A stretch of DNA of 64,000 bases from Parablautia intestinalis (GCA_003612395.1 RAYQ01000005.1:186001-250000), one strand, 5' to 3'; positions 25,836-34,347 are shown, numbered from the stretch's first letter. Notes: generated by a model not told the origin, from the sequence alone. Numbers and translations: made by a program.

Positions 25836-27362
25836 TCAGAAATTTTCTTCGCGCTGCTCTCTCACATAAGTCCGGTACTTCTTTGGCGTCATTCCTGTCT
25901 CCTGCTTAAAAAAGCGGATAAACTGCGAGGTGTCGTTGTAACCTGTCATCAGAGCTACCTCTGTAACGGAAAAATTCTCCCTCTCTAGCAGTTCCCTTGC
26001 GTGCTCCATTCGAATCTGACGCAAAAACACCGAAAAGCTTATTCCTTTCTTTTCCGCAAACAGGTGGCTTAAATAATCCTGGTTCATAAACAGAACTCTT
26101 TCAGCCAGCTCCTTTAAAGAGATATCCTGATTATAATACTCCAGGGCATAATCCGTCAAAACATCCACGATTTCTTTCCTGTTTCCTCCTTCAGGCTTCC
26201 CCTTCATCCGGCATATGTTTCTGCTAATATTCAGCAGAAAACGCTCCATATCATCTAAAGAGCTAAAGCGTAAAATACCTGCATGGGTTCTCTCAATGGC
26301 TTCTTCTTCCTGCAAGTTTTCTTCGATTGCCTGATAAAATAAGATTGTCACTTTAGAATACAGCATCTCCAGGCATTCTGCCTTTACCATTCCCAGTTCC
26401 TCGATTTCATAAAAAAGGGTACGGATAAGGGTTTCCAGGCCCTTCTCATTTCCATTTTGCAGCGCCTCCTGAAATGCATTTTCCATGGCCTTGGAAATAT
26501 AATATACCGGCAGAGATTCTTTTTTTATTTTTTCTGCAAAGAAAATCCCCTCTCCGTATATCTTGTATTTCAAAGCTTCTCTGGCTTCCCGGAATGCACC
26601 TCTTACCTTTCCTGCCTCTGTATAGGCCTCGCTTACCCCCATGCTTACCGGATAGCCTTTTTCACTCATCAGCTTACAAAGCTTTCTCCAAAAGAAACTG
26701 TTTCTCTGATCCGGCACCGTCACCAGCGTCCAGATATCAAAATCCATTTCCAGAAAACGAAACTGACTCCAGAATGCGCTTCCGTAAATTCCTTCTATCT
26801 CCGCCAGAAAATCCTGCCTCTCCGGTTTTTTGTCTTTAAACCTTACAGTTGTGATCTGGTAGGCATAATATACCTTGCGGAACATGCTTTCTTCCACGAA
26901 GCCTGAATATCTTTCTTTTCTGATACTGTTGGCAATAAATTGCGTAACAATGTCCTGACCGGTAATCAATGCTTCCTTTTTTTCATTCCGATTCTTCTGC
27001 ATAAACTTATCAAGGCATTGGCCAAGGGCTTCGTTCTCAATGGGCTTTAGCAGATAGTCTGAGGCCCCGTGGGTCAGGGCCTGGCGTGCATACTCAAAAT
27101 CCGAATAAGCACTGATAATCACCACCTGTGTCCGCGTATCTTCTTCCCGGATATTTTCCAGCAGTTTAAGGCCATCCATCTTTGGCATACGGATATCCGT
27201 CATCACCAGCTCCGGCCGATGCTCTTTAAAAAGCGCTTCTCCTTCCTCTCCGTTAGATGCCTGCCAGATCCGGAACTGTCCCCGGGTATCGTATTCCCTG
27301 ATTTGCTTTATCAAAGATTCTCTTGCATACAGTTCATCCTCCACTACCAGTATCTTAACCAT
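25836..27362 (-). CDS. YesN-type response regulator (REC + AraC HTH)
   Basis: 508 residues from ATG 27362 (AAAGGAGGT upstream). N-terminal receiver: acidic pocket VVEDE (8-10), phospho-acceptor Asp56 in MTDIRMPKMDG, Lys in DYLLKPIEN. A middle region of about 260 residues is typical for YesN. The C-terminal AraC HTH reads LKELAERVLFMNQDYLSHLFA and EVALMTGYNDTSQFIRFF. Probable partner kinase: 32371-34194, divergent from this operon. It should activate the importer operon in which it lies. Confidence 0.9.
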   Translation of the reverse strand: MVKILVVEDELYARESLIKQIREYDTRGQFRIWQASNGEEGEALFKEHRPELVMTDIRMPKMDGLKLLENIREEDTRTQVVIISAYSDFEYARQALTHGASDYLLKPIENEALGQCLDKFMQKNRNEKKEALITGQDIVTQFIANSIRKERYSGFVEESMFRKVYYAYQITTVRFKDKKPERQDFLAEIEGIYGSAFWSQFRFLEMDFDIWTLVTVPDQRNSFFWRKLCKLMSEKGYPVSMGVSEAYTEAGKVRGAFREAREALKYKIYGEGIFFAEKIKKESLPVYYISKAMENAFQEALQNGNEKGLETLIRTLFYEIEELGMVKAECLEMLYSKVTILFYQAIEENLQEEEAIERTHAGILRFSSLDDMERFLLNISRNICRMKGKPEGGNRKEIVDVLTDYALEYYNQDISLKELAERVLFMNQDYLSHLFAEKKGISFSVFLRQIRMEHARELLERENFSVTEVALMTGYNDTSQFIRFFKQETGMTPKKYRTYVREQREENF

Positions 27363-27407
27363 TAGGTACCTCCTTTGAGAATGGGCAGGCTTGCTGCAAA
27401 CTTTCAC

Positions 27408-28247
27408 TCAACCTTTCACAGAGCCTGCTGTCAATCCTTTAATAATATATTTTTGCCCCAGGCAGTAAATAATAAGCATTGGAAGCATCGCCAGAAGGTA
27501 CGCTGAAAATGCCAGCGTGTAATTAAACGAATACTCTGTCTTAAAGTTATACTGAAACAGCGGAAGTGTCCATATATTTTGTGTTCTGTTCAGTATCAGT
27601 AAAGGCAGCATAAAGTCATTCCATATCCAAAGTGTATCCATGATAAGCAGTGTGGAAATCATAGGCTTTACTAACGGCAGCACTATTCTCACATAAGTCT
27701 GAAATACGCTGCACCCGTCAATCTGTGCAGATTCCTCTATTTCATAAGGCAGCCCCCTGATATAATTTACAAACAAAAATACCCCCTGGGTAAGACTGAA
27801 TGCGGTGTACAGCACAATCAAGCCCTCATGATTTAAAAGGTTCAGTTTCGTCATCATCTTTGTCACCGGAAGCATGATAACCTGCGAGGGAATAAACAGA
27901 CCCATTAGCAGATAAAAATACACTGTTTTATAATATTTGCGCTCAAAATTCCGGGCAATGGCGTATGAAACAGAGGGCACAAAAATTAAAATAAGCGCCA
28001 CTGATATTACAGTTATCTTCAAAGAATTTCGCAGGAAAATCCAGTAATTACTATTGGTAAACAGCTCAATAAAGTTATCCGGTCTTAAGGTGGAGGGAAG
28101 GGCAAAAAAGTTTCTTCCGGCCTCCTCAAGGCTCTTAAAAGAGTTGATTACCACCAGATAAAGCGGGAATAAAATCAGCGTAAGGCCACAGGCTATCAGG
28201 ATATTTCGGAAAAATTTCCAAACCGTCACATCACTTTTTACTCTCAT
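27408..28247 (-). CDS. Carbohydrate ABC permease, MalG type
   Basis: 279 residues, six hydrophobic segments, EAA loop EESAQIDGCSVFQTYVRIVLP. CUT1 family inner-membrane component. Start overlaps the upstream permease stop as ATGA. Sugar identity cannot be read from the sequence. Confidence 0.9.
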   Translation of the reverse strand: MRVKSDVTVWKFFRNILIACGLTLILFPLYLVVINSFKSLEEAGRNFFALPSTLRPDNFIELFTNSNYWIFLRNSLKITVISVALILIFVPSVSYAIARNFERKYYKTVYFYLLMGLFIPSQVIMLPVTKMMTKLNLLNHEGLIVLYTAFSLTQGVFLFVNYIRGLPYEIEESAQIDGCSVFQTYVRIVLPLVKPMISTLLIMDTLWIWNDFMLPLLILNRTQNIWTLPLFQYNFKTEYSFNYTLAFSAYLLAMLPMLIIYCLGQKYIIKGLTAGSVKG

Positions 28248-29134
28248 TGATTTACACCTCCCTTACTGGTCAGCTTTAGCTGCGTCAGCGAGAAAATCGC
28301 CACCATTACAAACAAAATACATGCCTCCGCATTTGCCACGGAAAACCGCAGATTCTTAAAGGCATCATTATAAATCAAGATACCGATTACCTCCGTAGCG
28401 CGAACCGGGCCGCCCCCTGTAAGTGCATAAGGATAATCAAAGGAGGTAAAGCCCTGCTTGATCGTCAGCACCAGGTTTACCGTCACTGTGGGAAGCAGAT
28501 AGGGCATTGTGATATAGCGGAACCGCTGGAATGCGGTAGCCCCGTCTATCTTGGCAGACTCATACTGCTCATCCGGTATCTGCTGCAGTCCTGCGATAAA
28601 GATAACGGTAGGCATGGCAACAGCCTGCCAGGTCTGCACAAACACCACTGCCGGGAGTGCTGTTTTGCCGGTCATCATAAGACTCTGTGAGAGCCACTCG
28701 ATCCCCAGCGCCTGCCCGATAAGGGGAACCATCCTGTAAAAAAGCTGATCCCAGATAAGCGCAATGGTAACGCCGCCAATCATGGCAGGAACAAAAAAAA
28801 TAGATTTCACAAAGGTCTTAAAACGTTTCAGAGAGTTCAGTGATATCGCCAACAGCAATGATGTTAAAATTACCCCCACCACAAGCCTTATACTGTAATT
28901 TAACGTAGTCTTCATGGAATTCCAGAAGTTTGGGTTCTTTAAAAGCTGTATATAGTTTTTAAAACCAACAAAATCATATTCCTGCGCCATACCATCCCAG
29001 TTTGTAAAACTGTATTTCACCCCGTTAATTACGGAAACTACATAAAAAAATGTATAGAGTACAACAGGAATGATGGTAAATGCAAAATAAACATATTTAC
29101 CGGGTATACCTTTTGTCTTTTTAGTATGATTCAT
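28244..29134 (-). CDS. Carbohydrate ABC permease, MalF type
   Basis: 296 residues; six helices, EAA loop QYESAKIDGATAFQRFRYITMP, then TGGGPVRATEVIGILIYNDAF typical for CUT1 MalF/UgpA-like proteins. AAAGGA upstream. No ATPase gene in this operon; CUT1 systems commonly borrow a shared MsmX-like ATPase coded elsewhere. Confidence 0.9.
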   Translation of the reverse strand: MNHTKKTKGIPGKYVYFAFTIIPVVLYTFFYVVSVINGVKYSFTNWDGMAQEYDFVGFKNYIQLLKNPNFWNSMKTTLNYSIRLVVGVILTSLLLAISLNSLKRFKTFVKSIFFVPAMIGGVTIALIWDQLFYRMVPLIGQALGIEWLSQSLMMTGKTALPAVVFVQTWQAVAMPTVIFIAGLQQIPDEQYESAKIDGATAFQRFRYITMPYLLPTVTVNLVLTIKQGFTSFDYPYALTGGGPVRATEVIGILIYNDAFKNLRFSVANAEACILFVMVAIFSLTQLKLTSKGGVNQ

Positions 29135-29269
29135 AGCACCATCCTTTCCGGAGATTTTTAATCAGGATTTTTCATAATCCGTGCCCCAGCTTACAGAAAA
29201 ACTGACGGCGGAAGTTTTGCTCCCGCCGCCACCTTAAATTCATATTGAGCATGAATTTTCTTCTCTCTA

Positions 29270-29345
29270 ATCCTCATGCTTCCAACAGCCTGCAAATTTG
29301 GGCAGCGTTGAAAACGCTTTAGCACAAAATTTGTAATTGATAAGA
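29270..29345 (-). repeat. Leader hairpin repeat (type 2), copy g
   Basis: On the minus strand CAAATTTTGTGC and CCAAATTTG arms enclose an inner AGCGTT/AACGCT hairpin, then GCAGGCTGTTGG and ATGAGGATTAG. A second palindrome (GTGTGAAAT ... ATTTCACAC, about 29414-29434) lies at the other end of the gap. It separates the binding-protein gene from the permease genes; the hairpins may tune relative expression. Confidence 0.5.
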
Positions 29346-29434
29346 TCAGACGTCAGGCTGATTTTTCAATCTAACTCCCATCTGCCCGCTCCAGCGGGCG
29401 TTCAAATCAGGATGTGTGAAATTTTAATTTCACA

Positions 29435-30790
29435 CTATTCCGCAGATGTTACTGCAATGGATGCATCCATATCCTTTAATACCTTATCTACGTCCTGCTC
29501 TGCCCAGAAGCCCTGCACTACGTTGTAAAGGTCTGTCACAATATTGTTGTTAATTGTGGAAGCCATCCAGTCATGTACACGGCCGTCATTTAAGATCTCA
29601 ATCATAGGTGCGATTCCTTCGTCATTGTTTTCCACACCTGTAATACAGGAAGGAGCACCGTCACTGTCACAGAACAACTGTGCATTTTCCGGCTGTGCCA
29701 GATATTCCAGGAATCTGTAAGCAGCAGCTTTTTCTTCATCGGAAGCCTTTGCAGAAACACAGATTGCTGCGTCAATACCTGCCAGAGCACGTGTGCTTTC
29801 CGCTGTATCATTAGGCAGAGGGAACACACCCAGTTTTGCATCGGGATTCAAAGAAGCAATTGTTCCTCTTGCGTAAGAACCTGTGATACACATTGCATAC
29901 TGGCCATTTGCAAAATTTTCCCAGCACTGGGTATCGGAAAGTGCCAGCGCATCCTCATTAGAATAGGACAATAAAACTTTCATTTTTTCAAATTCTGCTG
30001 TAAATTCTGCATCGCCTTCAATCTTTCCTTCTCCTGCTGCCACTTTTGCAATATTTTCAATTCCATTCGGCGACCATGCCACTGTCTGGCACTGGAAGGT
30101 ATGACCTACACGTCCGGGATCCTTACCCATAAGGCCCATGGGTGTAACGCCTGCTGCCTTTAAAGTCTCGCATACCTGTACGAATTCATCCCAGGTAGTG
30201 GGGATTTTCACACCGTTCTCCTCAAAAATTGTCTGGTTATAGTAAACACCCATATAGTTACGACTGTAAGGAAGAGCATAATAACCGCCGTCCTCCTGCT
30301 TTGTCATCTCAAGAGCCGCCTCGTTTGCATTCTTTAAGAATTCCTGGTCGGACAAATCCTGTACATAGCCGTTTGCAACCTTTTGTCTGAACTGAACCTG
30401 AGTAGGGTAATCAGAAAAGATTACAGGAATATCACCAGAAGAAATTCTGGATGTAAGTACGGTACCCGCATCCGGAACTGTGTTCATCTCAATCTGAACA
30501 TCTGAATTCTCAGCGTTAAATTTGTCAATAATTGCCTGATAGCCCTTCTGAGGGCCTTCCTCGCTCTTTTGCTGGAAAAATTCAAGCGTCATCACGTCTC
30601 CCGAAGCCTGCGTCTCACCGCCTGATGTGCTTTCGGTTTCTGTCTGATCCTCAGTCTGAGTTTCCTCCTGCCCGCTTGTTTCTGTACCGGTAGTTGTCGA
30701 TGCGCTATCGCCGCCGCTCTTACCGCCGCACCCTGCCAGTGCCGTCACTGTCATTGCCACACACAATGCCATTGCTAATCTCTTTTTCAT
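29435..30790 (-). CDS. Sugar-binding lipoprotein (CUT1 substrate-binding protein)
   Basis: 451 residues from ATG 30790. Lipobox LAGCG (Cys about 21), a Thr/Glu-rich linker to about residue 62, then the SBP_bac_1 fold: EFFQQKSEEGPQKGYQAIID, YYALPYSRNYMGVYYNQTIF, GQYAMCITGSYARG. Extracytoplasmic capture of a carbohydrate-like ligand. It is preceded by a type-1 leader that ends in its ribosome site. Confidence 0.9.
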   Translation of the reverse strand: MKKRLAMALCVAMTVTALAGCGGKSGGDSASTTTGTETSGQEETQTEDQTETESTSGGETQASGDVMTLEFFQQKSEEGPQKGYQAIIDKFNAENSDVQIEMNTVPDAGTVLTSRISSGDIPVIFSDYPTQVQFRQKVANGYVQDLSDQEFLKNANEAALEMTKQEDGGYYALPYSRNYMGVYYNQTIFEENGVKIPTTWDEFVQVCETLKAAGVTPMGLMGKDPGRVGHTFQCQTVAWSPNGIENIAKVAAGEGKIEGDAEFTAEFEKMKVLLSYSNEDALALSDTQCWENFANGQYAMCITGSYARGTIASLNPDAKLGVFPLPNDTAESTRALAGIDAAICVSAKASDEEKAAAYRFLEYLAQPENAQLFCDSDGAPSCITGVENNDEGIAPMIEILNDGRVHDWMASTINNNIVTDLYNVVQGFWAEQDVDKVLKDMDASIAVTSAE

Positions 30791-30798
30791 ACTTATAT

Positions 30799-30861
30799 CC
30801 TCTTTTCTGCGCTGCTTTTTGTACATAACAGAGTTTACGGACGCAGCGCAGACGTAAACTC
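30799..30861 (-). ncRNA. Pseudoknot-type leader (type 1) before the sugar-binding protein
   Basis: On the minus strand: stem of nine perfect pairs (GAGTTTACG at 30831-30839 with CGTAAACTC at 30853-30861). The loop contains TCTGCGCTGC (complement of 30843-30852), and the linker has ATGTACAAAAA. GCAGCGCAGA (complement of 30806-30815) is exactly complementary to the loop and is followed by AAAGAGG and the ATG. A further hairpin (AGATTGAAAG-type, to about 30893) precedes it. Confidence 0.65.
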
Positions 30862-30898
30862 TTTAGATTGAAAGATTTGCCTTCCAATCTTTCCTCCT

Positions 30899-31846
30899 TT
30901 ATACCTTATAATTGTGCGCTGCTTCCACAGCAGCTTTTATATAATCGAGTCTGATATTCTGCCCCTGAATGGTGCAGTCAGCCCCAATCATAATCCCTTT
31001 TGTTCCAAAGCCATCCAGGATTGCATTAACTTCTTCCGTGATAGCTTCCACCGGGCCGTTTAACACATTTCCTTTGTTATTCATACCTCCCAGAATTGCT
31101 TTTCCGAAGGTTTCTCTGCCTTTTTCCAAACCATATCCGTTATCCTTCACAGACCAGTTTACCAAATCGGCAGGATAGTCCTTAAACCAATCCACGTGTG
31201 TGCGGAAATTGTATTCCGGTTCACCGCAGATATGTAAGATATTGTATTTGCCCGGCATTTTTTCCGCCACATTTAAAATCTGCAAATCAGAAGGCCTTAC
31301 CAGATTTGCCCATTCTTCCTGCTCAAATCTTCCAATTTCCCCAAACTGTGCAGAATAATAAATGCCGTCAGCTCCTGCTTCCAAATAGCCCTTCGCCCAT
31401 TTTTCCAGACCGTCTGCAATAATCTGCACACCAGCTTTTACCGCCTCGGGAGCCTCCTTGCTGTACTTCATCAGGGTTTCATCGCCAAAGGCCATGCAGG
31501 CAGCTTTGAAAGGCCCGAACATTGTCTGGAAAAGCAGCACATCATCTCCGGCTTCCTTTCGAATGCCCTTAATCACTGACACCATCTTGTCAAATTCTTC
31601 CGAATCCGTTCCTTTGATGCTGATTTTATACCAATCTTCCGCACAGGTAATCTCCCCGCTAATGGGATATGCGTAATCCTGCATAATCTTAATAATATCC
31701 ATCCCGGTTTCACGATACAATTTGATATGTGCATCAACCATCTCCTGAACGGAGTAATCTGGTCTGTAATGAAACCAAAAGCCTGCCGGAACGCAGTCCG
31801 CCTTCCCGCCTTTCATCACTGAAAGTACACGCTCTGCTCTGTTCAT
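30899..31846 (-). CDS. Uroporphyrinogen-decarboxylase-family protein (corrinoid methyltransferase-like)
   Basis: 315 residues from ATG 31846 (GGAGG upstream). URO-D fold signs: RAERVLSVMKGGKADCVPAGFW at the start, YLEAGADGIYYSAQFG, and the zinc-type ligands of MtaA/CmuA-like methyltransferases: HICG in YNILHICGEPEYNF and Cys in MIGADCTIQG. It is therefore more likely a cobalamin/thiol methyltransferase or relative than heme HemE, which lacks these ligands. First gene of the operon, behind a type-1 leader. Substrate unknown. Confidence 0.8.
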   Translation of the reverse strand: MNRAERVLSVMKGGKADCVPAGFWFHYRPDYSVQEMVDAHIKLYRETGMDIIKIMQDYAYPISGEITCAEDWYKISIKGTDSEEFDKMVSVIKGIRKEAGDDVLLFQTMFGPFKAACMAFGDETLMKYSKEAPEAVKAGVQIIADGLEKWAKGYLEAGADGIYYSAQFGEIGRFEQEEWANLVRPSDLQILNVAEKMPGKYNILHICGEPEYNFRTHVDWFKDYPADLVNWSVKDNGYGLEKGRETFGKAILGGMNNKGNVLNGPVEAITEEVNAILDGFGTKGIMIGADCTIQGQNIRLDYIKAAVEAAHNYKV

Positions 31847-31849
31847 TTT

Positions 31850-31941
31850 TTTCCTCCATTTCTGCGAGGTGAACAAAGTTCACCTTTGCTTTATTTGTGC
31901 ATAATAAATTTTGTGGCAAGCAACGCACAGACACAAAACTT
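31850..31941 (-). ncRNA. Pseudoknot-type leader (type 1) with 19-nt hairpin insertion
   Basis: Stem AAATTTTGTG (31906-31915) with CACAAAACTT (31932-31941), one mismatch. The loop-complementary segment is split into TCTGCG (31861-31866) and TTGC (31886-31889) by AGGTGAACAAAGTTCACCT, itself a perfect hairpin. Without the insertion it reads TCTGCGTTGC, exactly as in the orphan copy at 7660. Followed on the minus strand by AATGGAGG and the methyltransferase-like gene. Confidence 0.6.
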
Positions 31942-32109
31942 GTGGTTGAAAATTTTAAACCTTTTCTCCCTCCTACTGTTATTTGTCCATGACCGCTTAG
32001 TACCTTCACAGTTACATGCAAAATCCATTTAAAATGTATTAGGCAGTGTCTGTGCAGACAGTAATTCTCTGCCTGCGCCAGACATTAAATGGATTTCATT
32101 CTTTGTTAT

Positions 32110-32115
32110 ATTATA
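32110..32115 (-). promoter_or_regulatory. -10 element for the importer operon
   Basis: TATAAT on the minus strand in an AT-rich stretch about 265 bases before the first gene of the operon. A convincing -35 was not seen at standard spacing. The long 5' leader would contain the type-1 element. Confidence 0.35.
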
Positions 32116-32202
32116 ATGATATTTTTCTTCCAAAAATAGAAATTTACTTTGACAATAAATAGGTTTTTCCTTAGATTTTTCCTATTTTTTAATTTTCCCG
32201 TA

Positions 32203-32211
32203 TGCTATAAT
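32203..32211 (+). promoter_or_regulatory. Extended -10 for the YesM-type kinase gene
   Basis: TGCTATAAT is a full extended -10; no good -35 stands at 17 bases. It lies 160 bases before the kinase start, with two tandem H repeats and a leader hairpin between. Confidence 0.5.
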
Positions 32212-32234
32212 TGCAAATGAAAAATATCTGTGGA

Positions 32235-32308
32235 AATCAAACGCTGCCACGCTGCACGAGCCAGCTTATTGAATCAAACGCTGCCACGCTGCGCGAGCCA
32301 GCTTATTG
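32235..32308 (+). repeat. Tandem 37-nt direct repeat (family H), copies 3 and 4
   Basis: Two 37-nt units (32235-32271 and 32272-32308) differ at a single base. Each contains GCTGCCACGC and GCGAGCCAGC arms, then TTATTG. Compared with copies 1 and 2, the stem pair C-G is replaced by T-A, so pairing is kept. It lies in the leader of the kinase gene. Confidence 0.75.
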
Positions 32309-32311
32309 AAT

Positions 32312-32345
32312 CGCAAATACGTGCCCCGGGGCACATATTTACAGG
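32312..32345 (+). repeat. Leader hairpin repeat (type 2), plus-strand copy j
   Basis: AAATACGTGCCCC pairs with GGGGCACATATTT (one mismatch), followed by ACAGGCTGAAAAAGGAGC, which supplies the kinase ribosome site. Same order hairpin-CAGG-AGGAGC as in copies a and l. Confidence 0.55.
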
Positions 32346-32370
32346 CTGAAAAAGGAGCACGGCTGTTTCT

Positions 32371-34194
32371 ATGAAAAAAACACACAATCTGTCCTATCGT
32401 ACACAAATTTTTATTGCTTCCTTATCTCTCGTCATCTTTCCATCCGTTATGCTCGGGCTTTTTGCTGTCAATGACTCTACCGGCAAAGTTATAGCAGAAT
32501 ACAGTTCCTCCTTAGCTGCCATTACTTCCCAGGCAAATCTGACCCTTGATACTCTTTTGCAGGATGCCACCAAGGTCACAAACATGCCCATCTTAAGCGA
32601 GGATATCAGACGAATCATGAACACCAATTATCAGGATGACTATTTATCCTATGCGCAGGATTCCACTATTTTCCGGGATTATTTCAGCCAGACCAACCAG
32701 CTAAACTCTACTCTCGAATCCTGTATCTTTGAAAGCCGCCACGGTTATACCTTTGAGTACAACACCGTGACCGCACTTCACACCAAAACCATGAGTGACA
32801 ATATCCAAAAATGGGCGCCTATTGCAAGGCAGCTGCCAAATTATACTTACTTTGCCCCCCTTCAAAATATTTCCGGCCGTGGTAAGGATAAAATGGTTCT
32901 GCCTATGATAAAAATTCTGCGGGATAAGAATGATTATAAAGAGATTGGCGTCTGTTACTGCGAAATTAACTTTAAGCCCATCGAAAATATTCTTGTCTCC
33001 GCACAGAGCACGGAAAATATACTCCTGATTTACAATGCGGATAATGAGCTTGCCTTTTCTTCCAGCCCCGCCCTGATGCAGGAGCCGGAAGAATATGCCG
33101 ACCTGCTTGCCGCCCTTGCCGGCTTCAATGAATCCCTGACCGGTAAAGGCAATATTATTGAGGGGGAACTTAAGGTGGGACGTGCCCGCTACCGGGTCAA
33201 TGGATGTATCAACCAGACCACCAACTGGCGTCTTGTACACTTTGCAGACAACCACATGGCCTATCAGATTTACCGGGACAATGTCTTAAACTATGTCCGC
33301 ATTTTTATACTTTGCCTGGTTCTTGGAATGTTTCTTGCCATTTTGCTTTCCACTAACCTGACCCGCTCTATCTTCAGACTGTGCCGTCAGATCGATTCCT
33401 TAAACCCGGAAGACGGCGGGCGGATTGACGAGCAGGCCTGCGGATCCAATCAGGAGCTGCGCAAATTAGTGGCCAGTTTTAATCAGCTGAGTTTGCGCCT
33501 CACCACCAGTATACAGCAAAATTACCAACTCCAGATAAATGAGCAGAAAATGAGAATTCAGATGCTTCAATTCCAGATTAATCACCATTTTCTTTATAAT
33601 ACCTTAAATATTATCAAGTCCCTAGCTAACATTCACAATGTACCGGAAATTGAGACGATTTCTCTTTGTATGTCAGATTTGCTCCGCTATAATCTGGAAC
33701 GGTTTCCGGTAGCTCTCCTAAGAGAAGAGCTACAGCAGGTCAACCGTTACATGACCATTCAAAATATCCGTTTCCCCGGAAAGTTTACTTTTGACTGCAA
33801 CATCCCTTCCTCCCTGCTTAAGATGCCGATTCCCGTTTTTCTCCTTCAGCCTCTGGTGGAAAACAGCATCGAACATGGATTTTCCTGCCGTGAAGCCAAT
33901 TGCTATATCAGCATTACAAGCAATTTGGAGGGTAACAGGCTTCACCTTTTGATTGCAGATAATGGAAATGGAATAGAGGCAGACCGGCTTGCCGTCTTAA
34001 ACTGTGAATGTGCCGATGCTGCCGTCTGTGAAAAAAATGATAACAGACACCATTCTATTGGTATTCGAAATGTATGCCAGCGAATCCGGAGCTATTTTGG
34101 CCCCTCCTATGGACTGACCATTGAAAGTATGCCCGGAGAAGGCACCATCATTGATATTGTCCTTCCCGCACCGGACACCCCGCAGCGTGTTTGA
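32371..34194 (+). CDS. YesM-type sensor histidine kinase
   Basis: 607 residues. Membrane helices near 12-34 and 308-332 enclose a roughly 270-residue extracellular sensor; then HAMP-like linker, the His_kinase domain LQFQINHHFLYNTLNIIKSL and the HATPase (LQPLVENSIEHGF, DNGNGIEA, SIGIRNVCQRI). The usual NPHFLYN box reads NHHFLYN here; the phospho-acceptor His is kept but the Pro is replaced. It probably senses the importer's ligand and phosphorylates the YesN regulator coded at 25836-27362. Confidence 0.88.
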   Translation: MKKTHNLSYRTQIFIASLSLVIFPSVMLGLFAVNDSTGKVIAEYSSSLAAITSQANLTLDTLLQDATKVTNMPILSEDIRRIMNTNYQDDYLSYAQDSTIFRDYFSQTNQLNSTLESCIFESRHGYTFEYNTVTALHTKTMSDNIQKWAPIARQLPNYTYFAPLQNISGRGKDKMVLPMIKILRDKNDYKEIGVCYCEINFKPIENILVSAQSTENILLIYNADNELAFSSSPALMQEPEEYADLLAALAGFNESLTGKGNIIEGELKVGRARYRVNGCINQTTNWRLVHFADNHMAYQIYRDNVLNYVRIFILCLVLGMFLAILLSTNLTRSIFRLCRQIDSLNPEDGGRIDEQACGSNQELRKLVASFNQLSLRLTTSIQQNYQLQINEQKMRIQMLQFQINHHFLYNTLNIIKSLANIHNVPEIETISLCMSDLLRYNLERFPVALLREELQQVNRYMTIQNIRFPGKFTFDCNIPSSLLKMPIPVFLLQPLVENSIEHGFSCREANCYISITSNLEGNRLHLLIADNGNGIEADRLAVLNCECADAAVCEKNDNRHHSIGIRNVCQRIRSYFGPSYGLTIESMPGEGTIIDIVLPAPDTPQRV

Positions 34195-34270
34195 AAACTG
34201 TTTTCCGGCATAGCGCATTGCAGCACAAACATCCCATGCAGACTTTGCCCCGCATACCGGCGCACAAGCC

Positions 34271-34318
34271 AAACGCTGTCACACTCCCTGTATCAGCTTA
34301 TGGAATGTGACAGCGTTT
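34271..34318. terminator. Terminator between convergent genes, related to repeat H
   Basis: AAACGCTGTCACA (34271-34283) and TGTGACAGCGTTT (34306-34318) pair perfectly over 13 bp. The enclosed segment CAGCTTATGGAA resembles the H repeat (CAGCTTATTGAA). It lies between the kinase gene and the alpha-glucosidase gene. Confidence 0.65.
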
Positions 34319-34347
34319 AAACTTTTGCTTATCTATATGGTTTTTTC

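Noticed and set aside
25404..25988. Plus-strand frame of 194 codons
   Set aside because: Antisense to the M20 peptidase and YesN genes; no start signal.
30899..31846. Heme biosynthesis uroporphyrinogen decarboxylase (HemE)
   Set aside because: The protein has HxC and a late Cys like corrinoid methyltransferases and sits in an importer operon; no other heme genes are nearby.
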